The notes under the pieces were generated by a model, which did not search any database, was not told where the DNA came from, and worked only from the letters and a program-made list of their open reading frames with translations. From the NCBI GenBank assembly GCA_963971425.1, contig OZ020526.1:6661976-6725975 (forward strand): a DNA stretch of 64,000 bases, written 5' to 3'. The stretch's first letter is position 1. The number at the start of each line of letters is the position of its first letter. Shown piece after piece: positions 1 to 11,597 of this stretch. Both the position numbers and the translations under genes were made by a program. The DNA is from Bryoerythrophyllum caledonicum (lineage: Eukaryota > Streptophyta > Bryopsida > Pottiales > Pottiaceae).

Positions 1-306
1 TACTTGATCTGAAGGTTGAAAAAAAAATTAAAAGACAATTCTTGGATTTATTACCTACTATTTGTTTTATATCTCTGAAGCGTTTCATCAATAATTTGAT
101 TTTTAAAATTTGATTTTAGCAAAAATATTGGTAATAATTAGAAGTAATTAAAATAAAATTAGAAAAATATGTTTTTAAATATCATTTTATATTCATATTT
201 GTGTACTATCATTATAATTCTAAATTATAATCTAATACCACATTGATTTAAAGAGATCACCCTTATCTGTTTTGTAATTTGATCATCTATGTACTAAAAG
301 TGGTAG
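1..306. other. AT-rich flank, no gene seen
   Basis: Strongly AT-rich sequence with no open reading frame of note and no recognisable repeat end. It is simply the DNA into which the Mutator-like element inserted; its last bases run into the left copy of the target duplication. Confidence 0.6.
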
Positions 307-316
307 TAACTAGGAG
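307..316. repeat. Left target-site duplication of the Mutator-like element
   Basis: TAACTAGGAG lies directly before the left TIR, which begins CCCGGTCA. The identical ten bases follow the right TIR at 10316-10325. Mutator-like elements usually duplicate 8-11 bp. Perfect identity suggests a fairly recent insertion. Confidence 0.9.
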
Positions 317-932
317 CCCGGTCACTACAGTCAATCCGGGTTCGCGGTGTCAGGGCCCGGTTTTAGCCCTGTCACCGCGAAGACCGGCCCTTCTCCCCAA
401 GCGCCTTTTCGCCTCCTTCCCACGATAACTGCCACTCTCGCCCTCAATTATTTCGCGCTGCCCGTCTCTCTTTTCGGCACTTCTCGCCGAAAAGTCCCTT
501 CGCCCCCGCCTTCTCCGGATGACCGAAGTCACCTTCTCGCCCCCGCCACGTGTACTCTAGAATGACCCGCCCTTCTCGGCGGATGCCGACGCGAAGTGTC
601 ATCCACATCGTTTCGTACTGCGCCGTCTTTCGCACGATCTATTGTGCCGTGTAGCACCTTGCCGGAAGGGGAGTGCTTGTCTCCGCGTGAATGGAGTTCC
701 TCGATCTCAATCTCCCCATCCAAGACAGGCCGAATGGGAATTCTGGCGAGACGGCGGCACCAACCGTTGCCGATAACGGGGCAGCAGGGAGGAAATGGAG
801 GCGTCAAGGGAGAAAGAAACCGGCTGGCGTGCGTGAGAAGGGGGTGGAGGACCTTGATGCTGCGTTCCGGGAAGGCCAGCATGCAGACTACCTGAAGAAA
901 CACGGTCACAAGGTTCTTCGGATGCGCGATTC
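317..932 (+). repeat. Left terminal inverted repeat of the MULE
   Basis: About 616 bp that match the reverse complement of 9671-10315, from CCCGGTCAc/gTACAGTCAA at the tip to ATGCGCGATTC at the inner end, with scattered differences and small indels. The tip itself contains a nested palindrome-like stretch around GGGCCCGGTTTTAGCCC. The first ~80 codons of the transposase (from 691) lie inside this repeat. Confidence 0.9.
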
Positions 933-3711
933 ATTACAGAACCCTCATCCAGGGATTTTGACGTGGAAATGTCTTAGGTGGAACATGGAGGCCGAGAATG
1001 ATACGAGGTTCGTAGACGATCCGCAATCATCGAAGAGGAAGCAGTCCAAGCTTATCGCCTACATTCCCTGGGATAGGGTCTCGGATTTCGTGGAGGGTGA
1101 GCAGTCTGGCCGAAAGGATGTAGAGACTACCTTCGTCCGCGACAAGAACGACCCCACAAACGTCGGCGAGAAGACGCACTATCGGTGGAACTGCCACATC
1201 GAGTACCAGCGGTAAGTGAATCACGACCTCTGATATCACATTCAATATACACGGTAGATCTGCTTATCGGCTGTGCCATTACATCTCTTCAGTACCGCAC
1301 GTATCTCTGATGGTCAACGCCGATAAGCAGATGGCGTTGTCAATACGGTCCCGAAGACATCAGGGACAAGATCCAAGCTATCACGCCCGAAATGACACCA
1401 ACGCCATCGAAATACAATCACAAAGGGAAACAACTTACGTCCGGCGCTGGCCAGAAAGGCCCTCGTGCCACTGATGCGAAGGAGGGGGGCTCTATGAAAG
1501 TGGGCTGCCAATGTCGATTCTACGTAAAGAGGTACTATTTTCTACCATATATCGCCGAGATAGGGTACTTTTGCTCGGAACATGTCGACACACAGGGCCT
1601 CATCGTCCACGATAAAGACAATGTGCAGAGGGGAAAGCTCCGCTTTCGGAAGTACATATCGGAGGAAGTAAGGCTTTGGGTTCGTAGGCAATTTGAAGAG
1701 CAAGTTCCGATGGCAGCTATAATACAGAAGCACCAGAAGCTGGTACTGAAGGCACGGGATGAGGGCACTCTTACGCCTTCTCGGGATTGTTTCCTTAGCA
1801 TGGAGGACATCCGCAACATATGCGGAGTCCGTGCGCAAGAACTATACAAGAAACACGACAACGACGCTGAGAGTGTGAGAATGTGGGTCCGAGAAAACCG
1901 AGGTACGGTTTTTTACTACGAAGACCCGGGCAGCAAGGTCGACGGAGTGCTGAATGCCGATAACGTACCCTTCGTAATTGGGATTCAAACCCCATTTCAG
2001 ATGCACATGATGCTGAAATACAGTCACGATAACATTATTGCTATAGACGGGACATTCGCAACGAACAACAAAAAGGTACACATACCTTTAACGTGCTCCA
2101 TGTAGGGTCCGTATAAAAATTAGGAGCACTCACTCCCATACCGCTTAATTCCTTGCTTGCGTGTCCAGTATCCGCTCTTCACGATGATGGTATTCGACGA
2201 GTGGAGAAACGGTGTTCCAGTGGCTTTCGTGATCACTGCGAAATCCAAACAAGTAGATCTCGTCCCTTGGATGCGCGCTCTGAACCAGAAGTTGGTGCAG
2301 ATAAGGCCGGACTGGAGACCCACTGCCTTTGTACTTGACGACGCCGATAATGAGATCAACTCTCTTCGGTAAGCAAGTTAGCATTCTTACGTTATCGGGT
2401 GACGGGCTTCAGCGAGTTGTACTTATCGGCGTGTCGGGTTATCGCAGGGAGGTTTGGCCGCACTTGCATCTATTTCTATGTCTCTGGCATGTTCGTCGAG
2501 CGTGGCAGAAGAATGCATGTGCTAAGTTGAAAGACATGGAGACGAGGGCCGGAGCTTTGCGAATTGTGGGCTCACTTATGTACGTATCAGAGACACCTAG
2601 TGACTTCCAAGACCCTTCGGCGAGAGCTCCCGGCGATAAGGTGTGGAATTTGGTAGAGTGGGTGCGGCACGTTTACGGCGAAGCTAAGGCTCTCTTGCCA
2701 GACGCTGATGCATACTGGAAGTACTTCGACAAGGAATGGCTCCCGAAAATCAAAATGTGGGTTGTGGGAGACCGGAAAATCCTCCATGCTGGCCAGGACA
2801 CCACTGCAGCGATCGAATCATACCATTCTAACATGAAAGCAGTGCTCCGGCAATCCAAAAGGAAGCTTATCGGCCGAAGGATGGACTGGCTTATTTATGA
2901 GCTCACTGGAAATGTCATCGAGAAGTATGATTACAGTCACTGGTGTAAGCTAAACGGTTTTATAAAGAACAAGAGGCAGCGGCAGATCATGGTCAATGCA
3001 ATCAACCAAGCAAACACAATTCCCGATAATGTGGTCACCTTGCCCGAGTGGTCGGGAGGTCCTGCATACGTTAAATCCTCAAATAGGAGACACATTACGT
3101 ATGCGGTATACAATCCATGCACCGAATGGGCCGTCTGCCAATGTGTTCATTTCCAGAAAGGTAACATCTGTAAGCACCAGGTTAAGGTCCTGAAAATGAC
3201 AAGACCTGACCTGGCGGAGGGCAAAATTGCTAGATATCTGGGCTCCCTTCGCGGCACAATCCAAGGAGGAATGACGAATCTTCTCCGCCAAGACAATGGT
3301 CGACACCCGAATACCGAGGGCTTCCCCGATAATGATGTTCCCTCCGATACCGAAGCCGGAGATGTAACCCCAGTGACTTCCAACCTTCGAGAATTAGGGG
3401 AGACATGGGTATGCGACTTTGATCGTATGCATCAGCTTGTCCTGAAGCTACTCGAGAAGGCTTATCGCCAACCGTTGCTAGCAAGACACTTGGATGCAGC
3501 TTTGCGCAACACCGACGCCACCCTCTCAAGGTTGGAGGCTGAAATCGAAGCCGGAATGCTTCATCCACTCCAGGATATAGCTGCACCGCTCCCCACAAAT
3601 GAGGACGGTCTTGGAATGAGGCTCCGAAGGTTGCATGACTTCCTGGATTCCAGAGGTTTTCGGGTGAGGTCCGTTCCACCTAGCGAAAGACTAACTCAAG
3701 AAACGACTTAG
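691..3711 (+). CDS. MULE transposase (four exons)
   Basis: DDE transposase that would cut and insert the element by acting on its TIRs in the nucleus. Exons 691-1211, 1331-2075, 2169-2368 and 2448-3711 join in phase through GT..AG introns to give 909 residues with no stop. The start is the ATG at 691, opening with MEFLDLNL. A Cys/His cluster lies near C233, C235, C255 and H258 (WRKY-GCM1/FLYWCH-like, as in FAR1/MULE proteins). Catalytic candidates are D413 in AIDGTFAT, D479 or D480 in FVLDDADN, and E612 in AAIESYH. A SWIM zinc finger (CxC..CxH) sits at 719-732. All these are expected of the MULE family. The N-terminal ~80 codons overlap the left TIR, so the right TIR holds a decayed copy of them. 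Exon limits are predicted by eye. Confidence 0.88.
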
Positions 3712-4088
3712 GTTATCGGCTCCGATGTGGATGAGTATAAAGGGCAGAGGATTTCAGCTACAAAGCTGCACCGATAACCATTAGTAATCTTATCGGTAGA
3801 ATACTGCCGATAAGATGCTCTTAGATTAAGTTCCATGCATCGGCTGAAATTTCCACTGAAGTGATATTTCTTTAGTTTGAAAGTTAAAACTCAACATTCA
3901 ATATAATCGGCAAAGACTGGATTTTAAGTTCCGCTTACAAGCCTCTGCAAGGGGGTTCCAAAATCCGTTTATGTACGCTATCGAAAAAATTGTCATTTAC
4001 AATGAATGAAATATACAACATCGGCATCCTATTAAACTGTACAAATTCCTGGAGTCTATCGACTATGTACAACACCCCCCCTTATCGC
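3712..4088. other. Shared 3' region between the two convergent MULE genes
   Basis: Non-coding stretch between the transposase stop (3709-3711) and the ULP1-like gene stop (4089-4091, on the other strand). It holds four CCGATAA/TTATCGG heptamers within the first 100 bases and presumably both polyadenylation regions. No other gene is seen. Confidence 0.6.
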
Positions 4089-7000
4089 CTACTTCTTCGT
4101 CTTGGTGGTGCCCTTCGGTTTTCTCGTTTTTTTCAGGCTTTTCGGCGCGGTTGACTTTTTCCGCCTTCCTCGAGTCACTGGTGGGTTTGTGAGCACGTTG
4201 AAGCCCTGAAGATCACGATCCCCCACTATCTCCGAAATACCAAGAACTGGGACTTCCTTCTTCTTCACTGTCTCTGTACCGGCTTCCACGAAAACTACGT
4301 CCGGACTTCCGCTTCCGAACTCCACCGTATCCTGACCACATAGATTAAGGGCATCGTGGAACGGAAGCGGTGCGACAATCTCCGTATACAGCGCTTGCAT
4401 GAACCATCGGTACGCCTTCTTCTCGTCCCAGTCCAGATATTTGGTCTCCGTCACGGTCTTCTCCTCCGCCTCTTTGCGTCCACCGCGTGGGATCAGGTAC
4501 TGCCAGAAGCCCAAGCCTGCCATGAAACCACACTCCCAGCTTTTTTTCTGACTAGGCAAAGGCAACCTTATCGGCGATCGACTCTGCCATTCAGTCCAAC
4601 TCCGAGATCCGATCCTCACGCCCTTCGCGGTTGCCCATCCCATGTGCACAAGGAAGATGAAGTTGTTCACTTCCCGACCCTTGTGCATGCCTTTCGCTGG
4701 GTCCAGGTGATACGTTCGCCTTTGCTCCACGACGAATACGCTCCAGTGACCCTTATCGTGGTAAGGGACGAGAAGGGTATTCGGCGTCTTGGTGGTGCTA
4801 CGGAACGAGCGGCTGAGAAAGCTCACGATGTCATCCCAACCCTTCGCTTCATCCGCCAGATAGCACTGCAAAGTAGCCGATAACCAGTTGTGCGTGTGAT
4901 GATACTGGATTCGAACATGCTCCTTCGCACGGTAGACGACATGCCTAAGGATGAAATCCAGAAATGTGCCTTCCATTTCCCGCTTGTCCTTTAGCACGCA
5001 ATGCCAGTCCTGTAGTGCGAGCGAGACATCCACGGCTTGCCGGAGGTCTGGACCGAAAAACCTCATACCTCCAGTCAGGTCCTTCGGGTGAATAAAATGA
5101 GGCCTGCAATTCAGAAGAAAGCGGACGTTAGACAACAGGTGATGATAAACAGTAGGTGTCAGAGAACACGATAACATAGACGACGACACTCACCGCCGCA
5201 TTAGGACCTCTACAATAATGTCGAGGTTCTTCTCTATCATGGATGCGTCATGCTCCTCGGCTTCGTAGCAGAGCGAGGGCTCTTTCTCCCAGGACACACA
5301 GTCTGACGTACATACTCCGCGGTTCTCCTTCGACATGCACGTATACGCCGCCTTCTGTCCTTCCCTTCTGTTCATAACACGCTCTTCGAGTCCAGGATAA
5401 ACCCAAATACTAGACATCCCAGATTCCTGTGCTTCCTTGATAAAGCGCAATGCCGGTCTGATCTCCTCGGGGTCCATCTCCTTTGGAGAAGGGTTATCGG
5501 GCTCTTGCGGAGGAGGAGCCTGAACGGGTCCTGGCGGAGGAGCAGGCATATCGAGCTCTGGCGAAGGAGCAGGCTTATCGGGCTCAAATACTAGAACAGG
5601 GCTATCAGGATCTGGCACTGAAGCAGGCTCAACGGGTTCTGGCGGACTAGCATGGTTCTCGGGCTCTGGCGGGGTAGCAGGGTTCTCGGGCTCTGGCGGG
5701 CTAGCAGGGTTCTCGGGCTCTGGCGGGTTCTCGGGCTCTGGCGGAGGAGCAGGGTTATCGGGCCCTGGCGGAGAAGCGTAATCGGAGTCCGGAGAGGGAG
5801 CCTTCTCTGGGATTGGATGACTTTCGAAGGGTGTCACGGAAGGCGCCTCGGGAACCACCGGGGGACTGTCAATAGAGTCCAGGTTTTCAATACCTTGACT
5901 CGACAGAGGGAACGATAGACGGTGGGGTTTAATGCCGGGTTCCGTCTCCCCCGTACCCCCAAACACAACATGCTGAAGAGGGGTGTCGAATTGAGATAGC
6001 CCCATCAGCGACTGTGAAGACTCCGGAAAGCCGAGGGTAGGGTCATTCATAGCTTGTGTCCACGAAAACTCCATGGGAGATGGGTTATCGGCGGGACGGC
6101 TCGGTGACTTCACCGTTGTAGAAGCGGGCTCTTCCTGGACGCTATCGGGAACACCTCCCTGACGTATTTCGTCGCTAGGCCCCTCTTGTGCTTCCTCCGT
6201 AACTTCGTCCATACACTTGTCGGGGAATCCTTCGTCTTCGTTACTCCCCGGGAACCGATTCTGGACGCGGAATTCATTCGAGGTTCCTTCGTCCATGTGA
6301 AGGAGGGTGGCTGCACCCTCGAGGTCCCTTGTTCGGATAGACGTCTCCCGCCGAATTTCGTCATGTGAAGTCACTGGATGCCCTTCTCGCCGATCCCACT
6401 CTCTTTTTACCAGACGCGACACGGCGTTCTTGCAATCTGCCTCTGCAAGATCCCTTTTGCGTGCCCCGGTAGGATCTACAGTGCCTGCAAAAGCCTTGTC
6501 GTTAGTCACAGGAAAATAACGGAGATACCAAGAATGAGGAAGAAAACAGTTAGATGAATGACGGGGTTATCGGATAAATCTTACGTGGAACGTAGCCGGC
6601 ATACATGAAGTCCAGATCCTCCCTTGCCAAGCAGTTCTCGTCCAGGGTATTCCAGTGTTCGTAGGTACCCTTATCAGCAGCACACCACTGTCGAACGAAA
6701 TCCTCTGGATGACTCCTTGCCGTGTCCACGACAGTGCGAGCATGGACCATTTCGATGAAGCGCAACACAGAATCTTGCCCGCCGTTCTTATTATCGCGGA
6801 GCCGCGAGAACGCCGCCGAGAACGGGAGGTGCATATCGGATGCGTCCTTTCCGAAGAGGAAGGGACTCAGGACTTCATACATTTGAGACGGCCCATCCCA
6901 ATTTTCCACTGGAGCGTCCAAGTACAATTCAATGCTGGCAGGCCCGGGGATTACGCTAGGGTTGCACATATTCCGGCCCCTGAAAAACAACGGAGTCAAG

Positions 7001-9138
7001 TAAACCGATAAGGGACGATAAGAGACGATAAGAGACGATAAGGGACGATAAGGGACGATAAGAGACGATAAGGGACTATGAGAGACGATAAGGGGCGAGA
7101 AGACACGATAAGGGACAAGTTTGTGGCGAGAAGGAAAAACTTACACCCGCGAGAACCCGTTGCAAACGAAGTAACACTTCAACATCTTAGCTGGAGTCGG
7201 AGACGGGGCAATGTCGATTCTGATAGAAATTAGACGGTGCACGACATCTCGAGCCTCGTCAATGTTGTGCATCCATGGCAGTGGGGGCAGCAATGGTCAA
7301 AGAATCTTGTTCATCGCGCAATACCCGAAGAGATTGTTGAAGTCCCATCGAATAGCCTCTGTCTCGACCGCCCTTTCGGCATCAAATCTACTCATCTCCA
7401 TCGTGACTAACTTCTCCCTGCACCGCTTTTGTTTGTCGTTTTTGGCCTGCAAAGCCGCTTCTAACTTGACGCACTCCAACATATGCGTCATGTATGCCCA
7501 CGTTCCTCTCGATGCCTCTGTCCAAACCTCTTTCGTTGTACTGTAATCCGGATTCTTTGCTAGATTGCAAAGGCTTGACAACTGTTGAAGCGAAACAGGG
7601 TTATCGTCGAAGCCGACCCCTTCGGAAATGCAGGCACCGAGAGCCTGGTGGAACCTCCCCTGGCTGCCTCCAGACTCCACCAAGGACAAGACGTACTTCA
7701 ACAGCTCATCTTCGGAATGTAAACTCCCCATCGTGATACTGTCGAGCAGACCATGCTTGAGGAGTAGATATAGCGGCGTTATCGGTACCTTCCTCTCGGG
7801 GGTGGGCACCAATTTCAACGGGAAAAGGCGCGCAACGTCCTCCTGCACCTGCCGAAACATCTCGGCCCTCTCCGACTCCAAAGCTTGCTCCCTGCTACCT
7901 TTCGCCGGGAGAATGAGGCGCTTATCGGGATTCGCACCATCATTAGAGCCTAACCGAAGTATACTGGCCAATGTCAGCGGCGGTCGCTGTTCGTTCTGGG
8001 CCGAGGATTGGGGGGATTCGTGCGAGGTTATCGGCGTTCCTTCGTCAGAGTCGGAGGGTCTCTCGGCATTACTCGTCTCTCTGAACTGCTGTTGCACCGG
8101 TGGGGATCGATGCCTTCTCGCCATCGCGGTCTCTTCCACAGACATTCCCGTAAGCCTTTTCGCCGTTGCTGGGGGCCAGAATGCCTTCTTCGAGGACTCT
8201 TCAAATCTCGCCTTCTTCGTGGCCTCTTCAGCTTGTGCCACCTTCTTCGGTACATTCTGCTTCGCAAGCTCCGCCTTCCGGAGGACGATGGAGGAATCCC
8301 TCTTGGGCGCCGGCGCGAGTGCGGACTTCCGGACTTTCGACATCGGGTTCTCGGCACCGGAATTCCTAGAGGCATCATCCCCGGACGGAAGACCGCCCTT
8401 CTCGCCGTGCACAGTCAGAGTCCGTGCGTTATCGGCCTCATGATCTGTGCTGTGATCTCCTCCCGACTCTGCCGAGGAAGTATCGTCACTCGACATAGCT
8501 TTCGGGGGCGGAGGTCTTTTCCGAGAAGCCGCCGCGATACGCTTTTGCGGAGGGCCCTCCTCTGACAGCTTCTTCCCGCGCTTAATTCAACGTCGACTGT
8601 TCGGTTCCTCCTCATTATCGGCACCCTTCCGAGGCCTCCTCTTCGTGGCTATCGGCTCTATGGTGCCGAATACCTGAATTGCATCTTCAGCCGACTGGCA
8701 ATCCCGAAGTCGTGCCACAAAGTTCGCCACATCCCTGACGCCCAAATTGGGATACGACGGCATCTTCACGCCCTCCTTCCCCTTCCCTTTGCACAATGCA
8801 TGGTTCCGGTGGAGGTTGAACCTGTGCTTCTGGTGCGTCGTGTTGCAATGAATGCACAGTATCTGCTTGGGGCCGGTTTGTCCAGGCGGTACGATGGGCG
8901 AGTCCGGTCCATGCAGCTCCAGGATAAGGTCCCTCGCCTCCATCACCTCCCAGCTATCGCGCCAAATGTGGTCGTTCTCAATGACGAATAGCTGCTCGAT
9001 CCTCCCCGTTTTCTTGTTGTAGGTGGGCGGAATCCCTTTCCTGTTCTCCACCGGGATCTCATCAAACAGTGGCTTGCAGAAACACACCGGCCGCTTCGGC
9101 ATTTTTACGGTCGTGCGAGGAAGGACATTGCCGAACAT
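4089..9138 (-). CDS. ULP1-like cysteine protease gene of the MULE (four exons, two in-frame stops)
   Basis: Predicted exons (- strand) 9138-7145, 6979-6585, 6484-5194 and 5103-4089 join in phase through GT..AG introns, about 1,560 codons. The last exon has the C48/ULP1 catalytic set: His in DKGHWSVFVV (~1346), Asp in YHLDPAKG (~1361), Gln and Cys in QKKSWECGF (~1412 and ~1418). ULP1 proteases cut SUMO-type conjugates; the role in MULEs is unknown. Exon 1 begins MFGNVLPRTT and has a BED-like C-x2-C..H..C pattern (C95, C98, H113, C116). Exon 3 has a proline repeat. Exon 1 carries two in-frame TGA codons (8587-8589 and 7297-7299) with no nearby GT donor that would remove them. The gene may therefore be dead, or use internal starts such as the ATG at 8496. 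Confidence 0.75.
5500..5775 (-). repeat. Proline/glutamate repeat inside the ULP1-like gene
   Basis: A degenerate tandem repeat of roughly 24-33 bp. On the - strand it encodes blocks such as SPPEPENPA and TPPEPENHA, repeated about eight to ten times within exon 3. It lies between a low-complexity Ser/Pro region and the protease exon. It probably forms an unstructured spacer. Confidence 0.8.
7004..7119. repeat. 10-bp tandem array (CGATAAGRGA) in an intron of the ULP1-like gene
   Basis: Some ten to eleven head-to-tail copies of CGATAAGGGA or CGATAAGAGA fill most of the first intron (7144-6980, - strand). One copy reads GCGAGAAGAC, linking the array to the other recurring element motif GGCGAGAAG. 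The unit is a variant of the CCGATAA heptamer found throughout the element. Confidence 0.9.
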
Positions 9139-9670
9139 GAAACCTTATCGCAAGAAACGATTATCGGGAACCCTAAAACTCTTAAACCCTAAACCTGGAC
9201 GCTTTGCAAAATTTTCTACACCTTCACACAGCTTACTTTCCAACGCCCCACATTTGAAACGGAATGGAAGAAGGACCGCCCGTATGCATCACCAAAAAGA
9301 AATGGAAAGTAAGAATGACGGAGAGCTTACCGAAATGGAATTAAATAAAAAGCAAGAAAGGCAGGGAACTTACCGAAAAGTTTAGTCGGCGATCGTTGAC
9401 GCAGAGGCTTGAAAATCCTGGAGTTTTGAAGCAGCGATCGTTGACGCAGAGCTTGAAGATCCTGGATATGTCGCTAGAGGGCAAAAAACACTGTTCGAAA
9501 GTGCTGGAAATGGTGCCGCCACACAAAACTTTGCCATGCCTGGATTAGGGTTTCACGTTGATGGTGATGGTGATGGCGATGATGATTATTGCCTACGCCG
9601 CCTAAACCGATTAGCCTGGACCTACAATCTGAGGGAATATCAGCGATAAGCTTGGATTGCGTTACTCTTC
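9139..9670 (-). promoter_or_regulatory. Presumed promoter and 5' leader region of the ULP1-like gene
   Basis: No gene is evident here between the ULP1-like start (9138) and the inner end of the right TIR (9671). It holds AAACCCTAAA-type sequence near 9175, a trinucleotide tract GATGGTGATGG near 9560, and an imperfect direct repeat GCGATCGTTGACGCAGAG at about 9391 and 9435. The promoter role is inferred only from position. Confidence 0.4.
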
Positions 9671-10315
9671 GAATCGCGCATCCGAAGAACCTTGTGACCG
9701 TGTGTCTTCAGGTAGTCTGCATGCGGGCCAAACCCTAATCGCGGCATCAAGGTCCTCCAGCCTCTTCTCTTGCACGCCAGCTTCTTTCTTTCTCCCTTGA
9801 CGCCTCCAATTCCTCCCTGCTGCCCCGTTATCGGCAACGGTTGGTGGCGCCGTCTCGCTAGAATCTCCATTCGACCTGCCCTGTATGGGAAGATTGTGAT
9901 CGAGGAACTCAATTCAGGCACAGACAATCACTCCTCTTCCGAAAGGATTCTACACGGCACAATGATCGTGCCAAAGACGGCGCCGTACGAAACTGTGTGG
10001 ATGGCAGTTTGGGGCTGCCGAGAAGGGCGGGTCATTCTGGAGTACACGTGTCGGGCCGATAAGGAGACTTCGGTGATCCGAAGAAGGCGGGGGCGAGAAG
10101 GTGACTTCGGTGATCCGGAGAAGGCGGGGGCGAAGGGACTTTTCGGGGAGAAGTGCCGAAAAGAGAGACGGGCAGTGCGAAATAATTGAGGGCGAGAGTG
10201 GCAGTTATCGTGAAAGGAGGCGAAAAGGCGCTTGGGGAGAAGGGCCGGTCTTCGCGGTGTCAGGGCTAAAACCGGGCCCTGACACCGCGAACCCGGATTG
10301 ACTGTACTGACCGGG
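9671..10315 (-). repeat. Right terminal inverted repeat of the MULE
   Basis: About 645 bp, the inverted partner of 317-932. It includes a decayed copy of the transposase N-terminus on the - strand (for example GRMEILARRRHQPLPITG-like frame shifts of the left copy). It is slightly longer than the left repeat because it holds a second copy of the GCGGGGGCGAGAAGG block near 10070-10140. Confidence 0.9.
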
Positions 10316-10325
10316 TAACTAGGAG
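10316..10325. repeat. Right target-site duplication of the MULE
   Basis: TAACTAGGAG, identical to 307-316. Confidence 0.9.
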
Positions 10326-11593
10326 TATGTTAATTCAAAATGAGAAGTTGGTAGGAAGCACTAGATATAGACTCCAATACCATAATTGAAATAGACTTGA
10401 AACAATTCATTGAAATCCAATGTAGTCATGAGGAGTATGTAGTAATGTAATGGCACAAAACATAACACATAGAGCCAATAGTAGATCTAAAATAATATTT
10501 GATGTGGTCATAAGGATCATTCTACCGATACCATTATAGAAAAGACACAACTTCAAAAAAAAAGATGTTGATGAGTAGAAATTGTTACTTCTACAAATTT
10601 TTCTCCTAAAACTCATTCCACTAGTTCATTAAAATATGATTTGAACATGATTTGATCAAAACTGTACACTATTAGACAATATTTTGCAAGAATATCTTAG
10701 CCAATTAGTAGAAATTAACAAAAATTAACAATCCATTCAGACAAGAGAAGATAAGATTCTTTAATGCATATAAAACCAACTATCTATTTAGACAAGACAA
10801 GATTTTAAGATTCTGCAAGATTACATGATTAATGAGTAGAAACTAACAATCCATTCATATAAGAATCTCCAAGAATATCTGGGGCCAATGATTGGAAACT
10901 AACAGCCCTTTCAGACAAGACTCTATAAGATGACCTCCATGAATGAATGAGTAGAAACTAAAAGTCCATTCAGACGAGACTGTGTAGGAATATCTGGGCT
11001 ATTGATTGAGAAACAACATTCCATTCCCAAAAATTAGCAAACCATTCAGACAAGAATCTCTTAGAATATGTAGAACAATGTTTAAAAACTAACCTTGGCT
11101 AGGTAAGAAAAACTGATCATAAATTTAGCGATGTTGTCCTAAATATTAACTAGACACTTGTAATGCATTGTCCTAAATAGTTCAAAAAGATTAACTTGAT
11201 TTTGCGAGAAAAGTAACAAAATGGTTGTTTCTATTATAATCAGGGCAAATCTATGACCAATTTTTTGAATATTTATCCTCCCGAACCAAGGTGAAAGATG
11301 CATCTCTACCCCTCTTCAGGACTGTTACAGAATTCAAACAAAGTAACATGCAACAATTTAAGAGAGAGATGTTACATATTTGTACAAGCGTATCCATCAG
11401 AAGTAGCTCACATATCCTACTCAAATATTGTGTATTAGTAATTCTTATTCTGCTCGCCTATTTTTCCTTTCAATTTCCCCACCGCATAAATGAGAGTCCG
11501 TCTTTCCACAATATTCCACAAAATTCATTAATAATAATAATAATAATACATATTTGAAGTCAGTATTGAAAGAATCAAGACCTTTTCCCTACT
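10326..11593. other. AT-rich spacer with a degenerate tandem repeat
   Basis: No gene is supported. From about 10687 to 11095 a diverged repeat of roughly 60-70 bp recurs about six times; its core reads ACTAACARTCCATTCAGAC, followed by AAGAATCTC and AGAATATCTGG. The copies differ at many positions, so the array is old. The rest is plain AT-rich sequence with an AATAAT run near 11530. Confidence 0.6.
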
Positions 11594-11597
11594 TTAA

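Larger units (their letters stand above)
317..10315 (+). mobile_element. Complete Mutator-like element (MULE) with transposase and ULP1-like gene
   Basis: A 9,999-bp element bounded by long inverted repeats and a perfect 10-bp target duplication. It carries two convergent spliced genes: a MULE transposase on the + strand (691-3711) and a ULP1-like cysteine protease on the - strand (9138-4089). This gene pair matches the plant Kaonashi type of MULE, known to have taken up ULP1-like (C48) peptidase genes; the assignment to that type is an inference from architecture. The element is much richer in G+C than its flanks. It is saturated with CCGATAA/TTATCGG heptamers. The transposase is uninterrupted, so the element could be autonomous. 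The second gene has two in-frame stops. Confidence 0.93.

Noticed and set aside
307-317. PIF/Harbinger or CACTA assignment of the 10-kb element
   Set aside because: Target duplication is 10 bp and the transposase has MULE and SWIM features.
7628-8443. Long plus-strand frame of 271 codons in the MULE
   Set aside because: It is antisense to the ULP1-like exon 1; serine/cysteine-rich composition is typical of a shadow frame.
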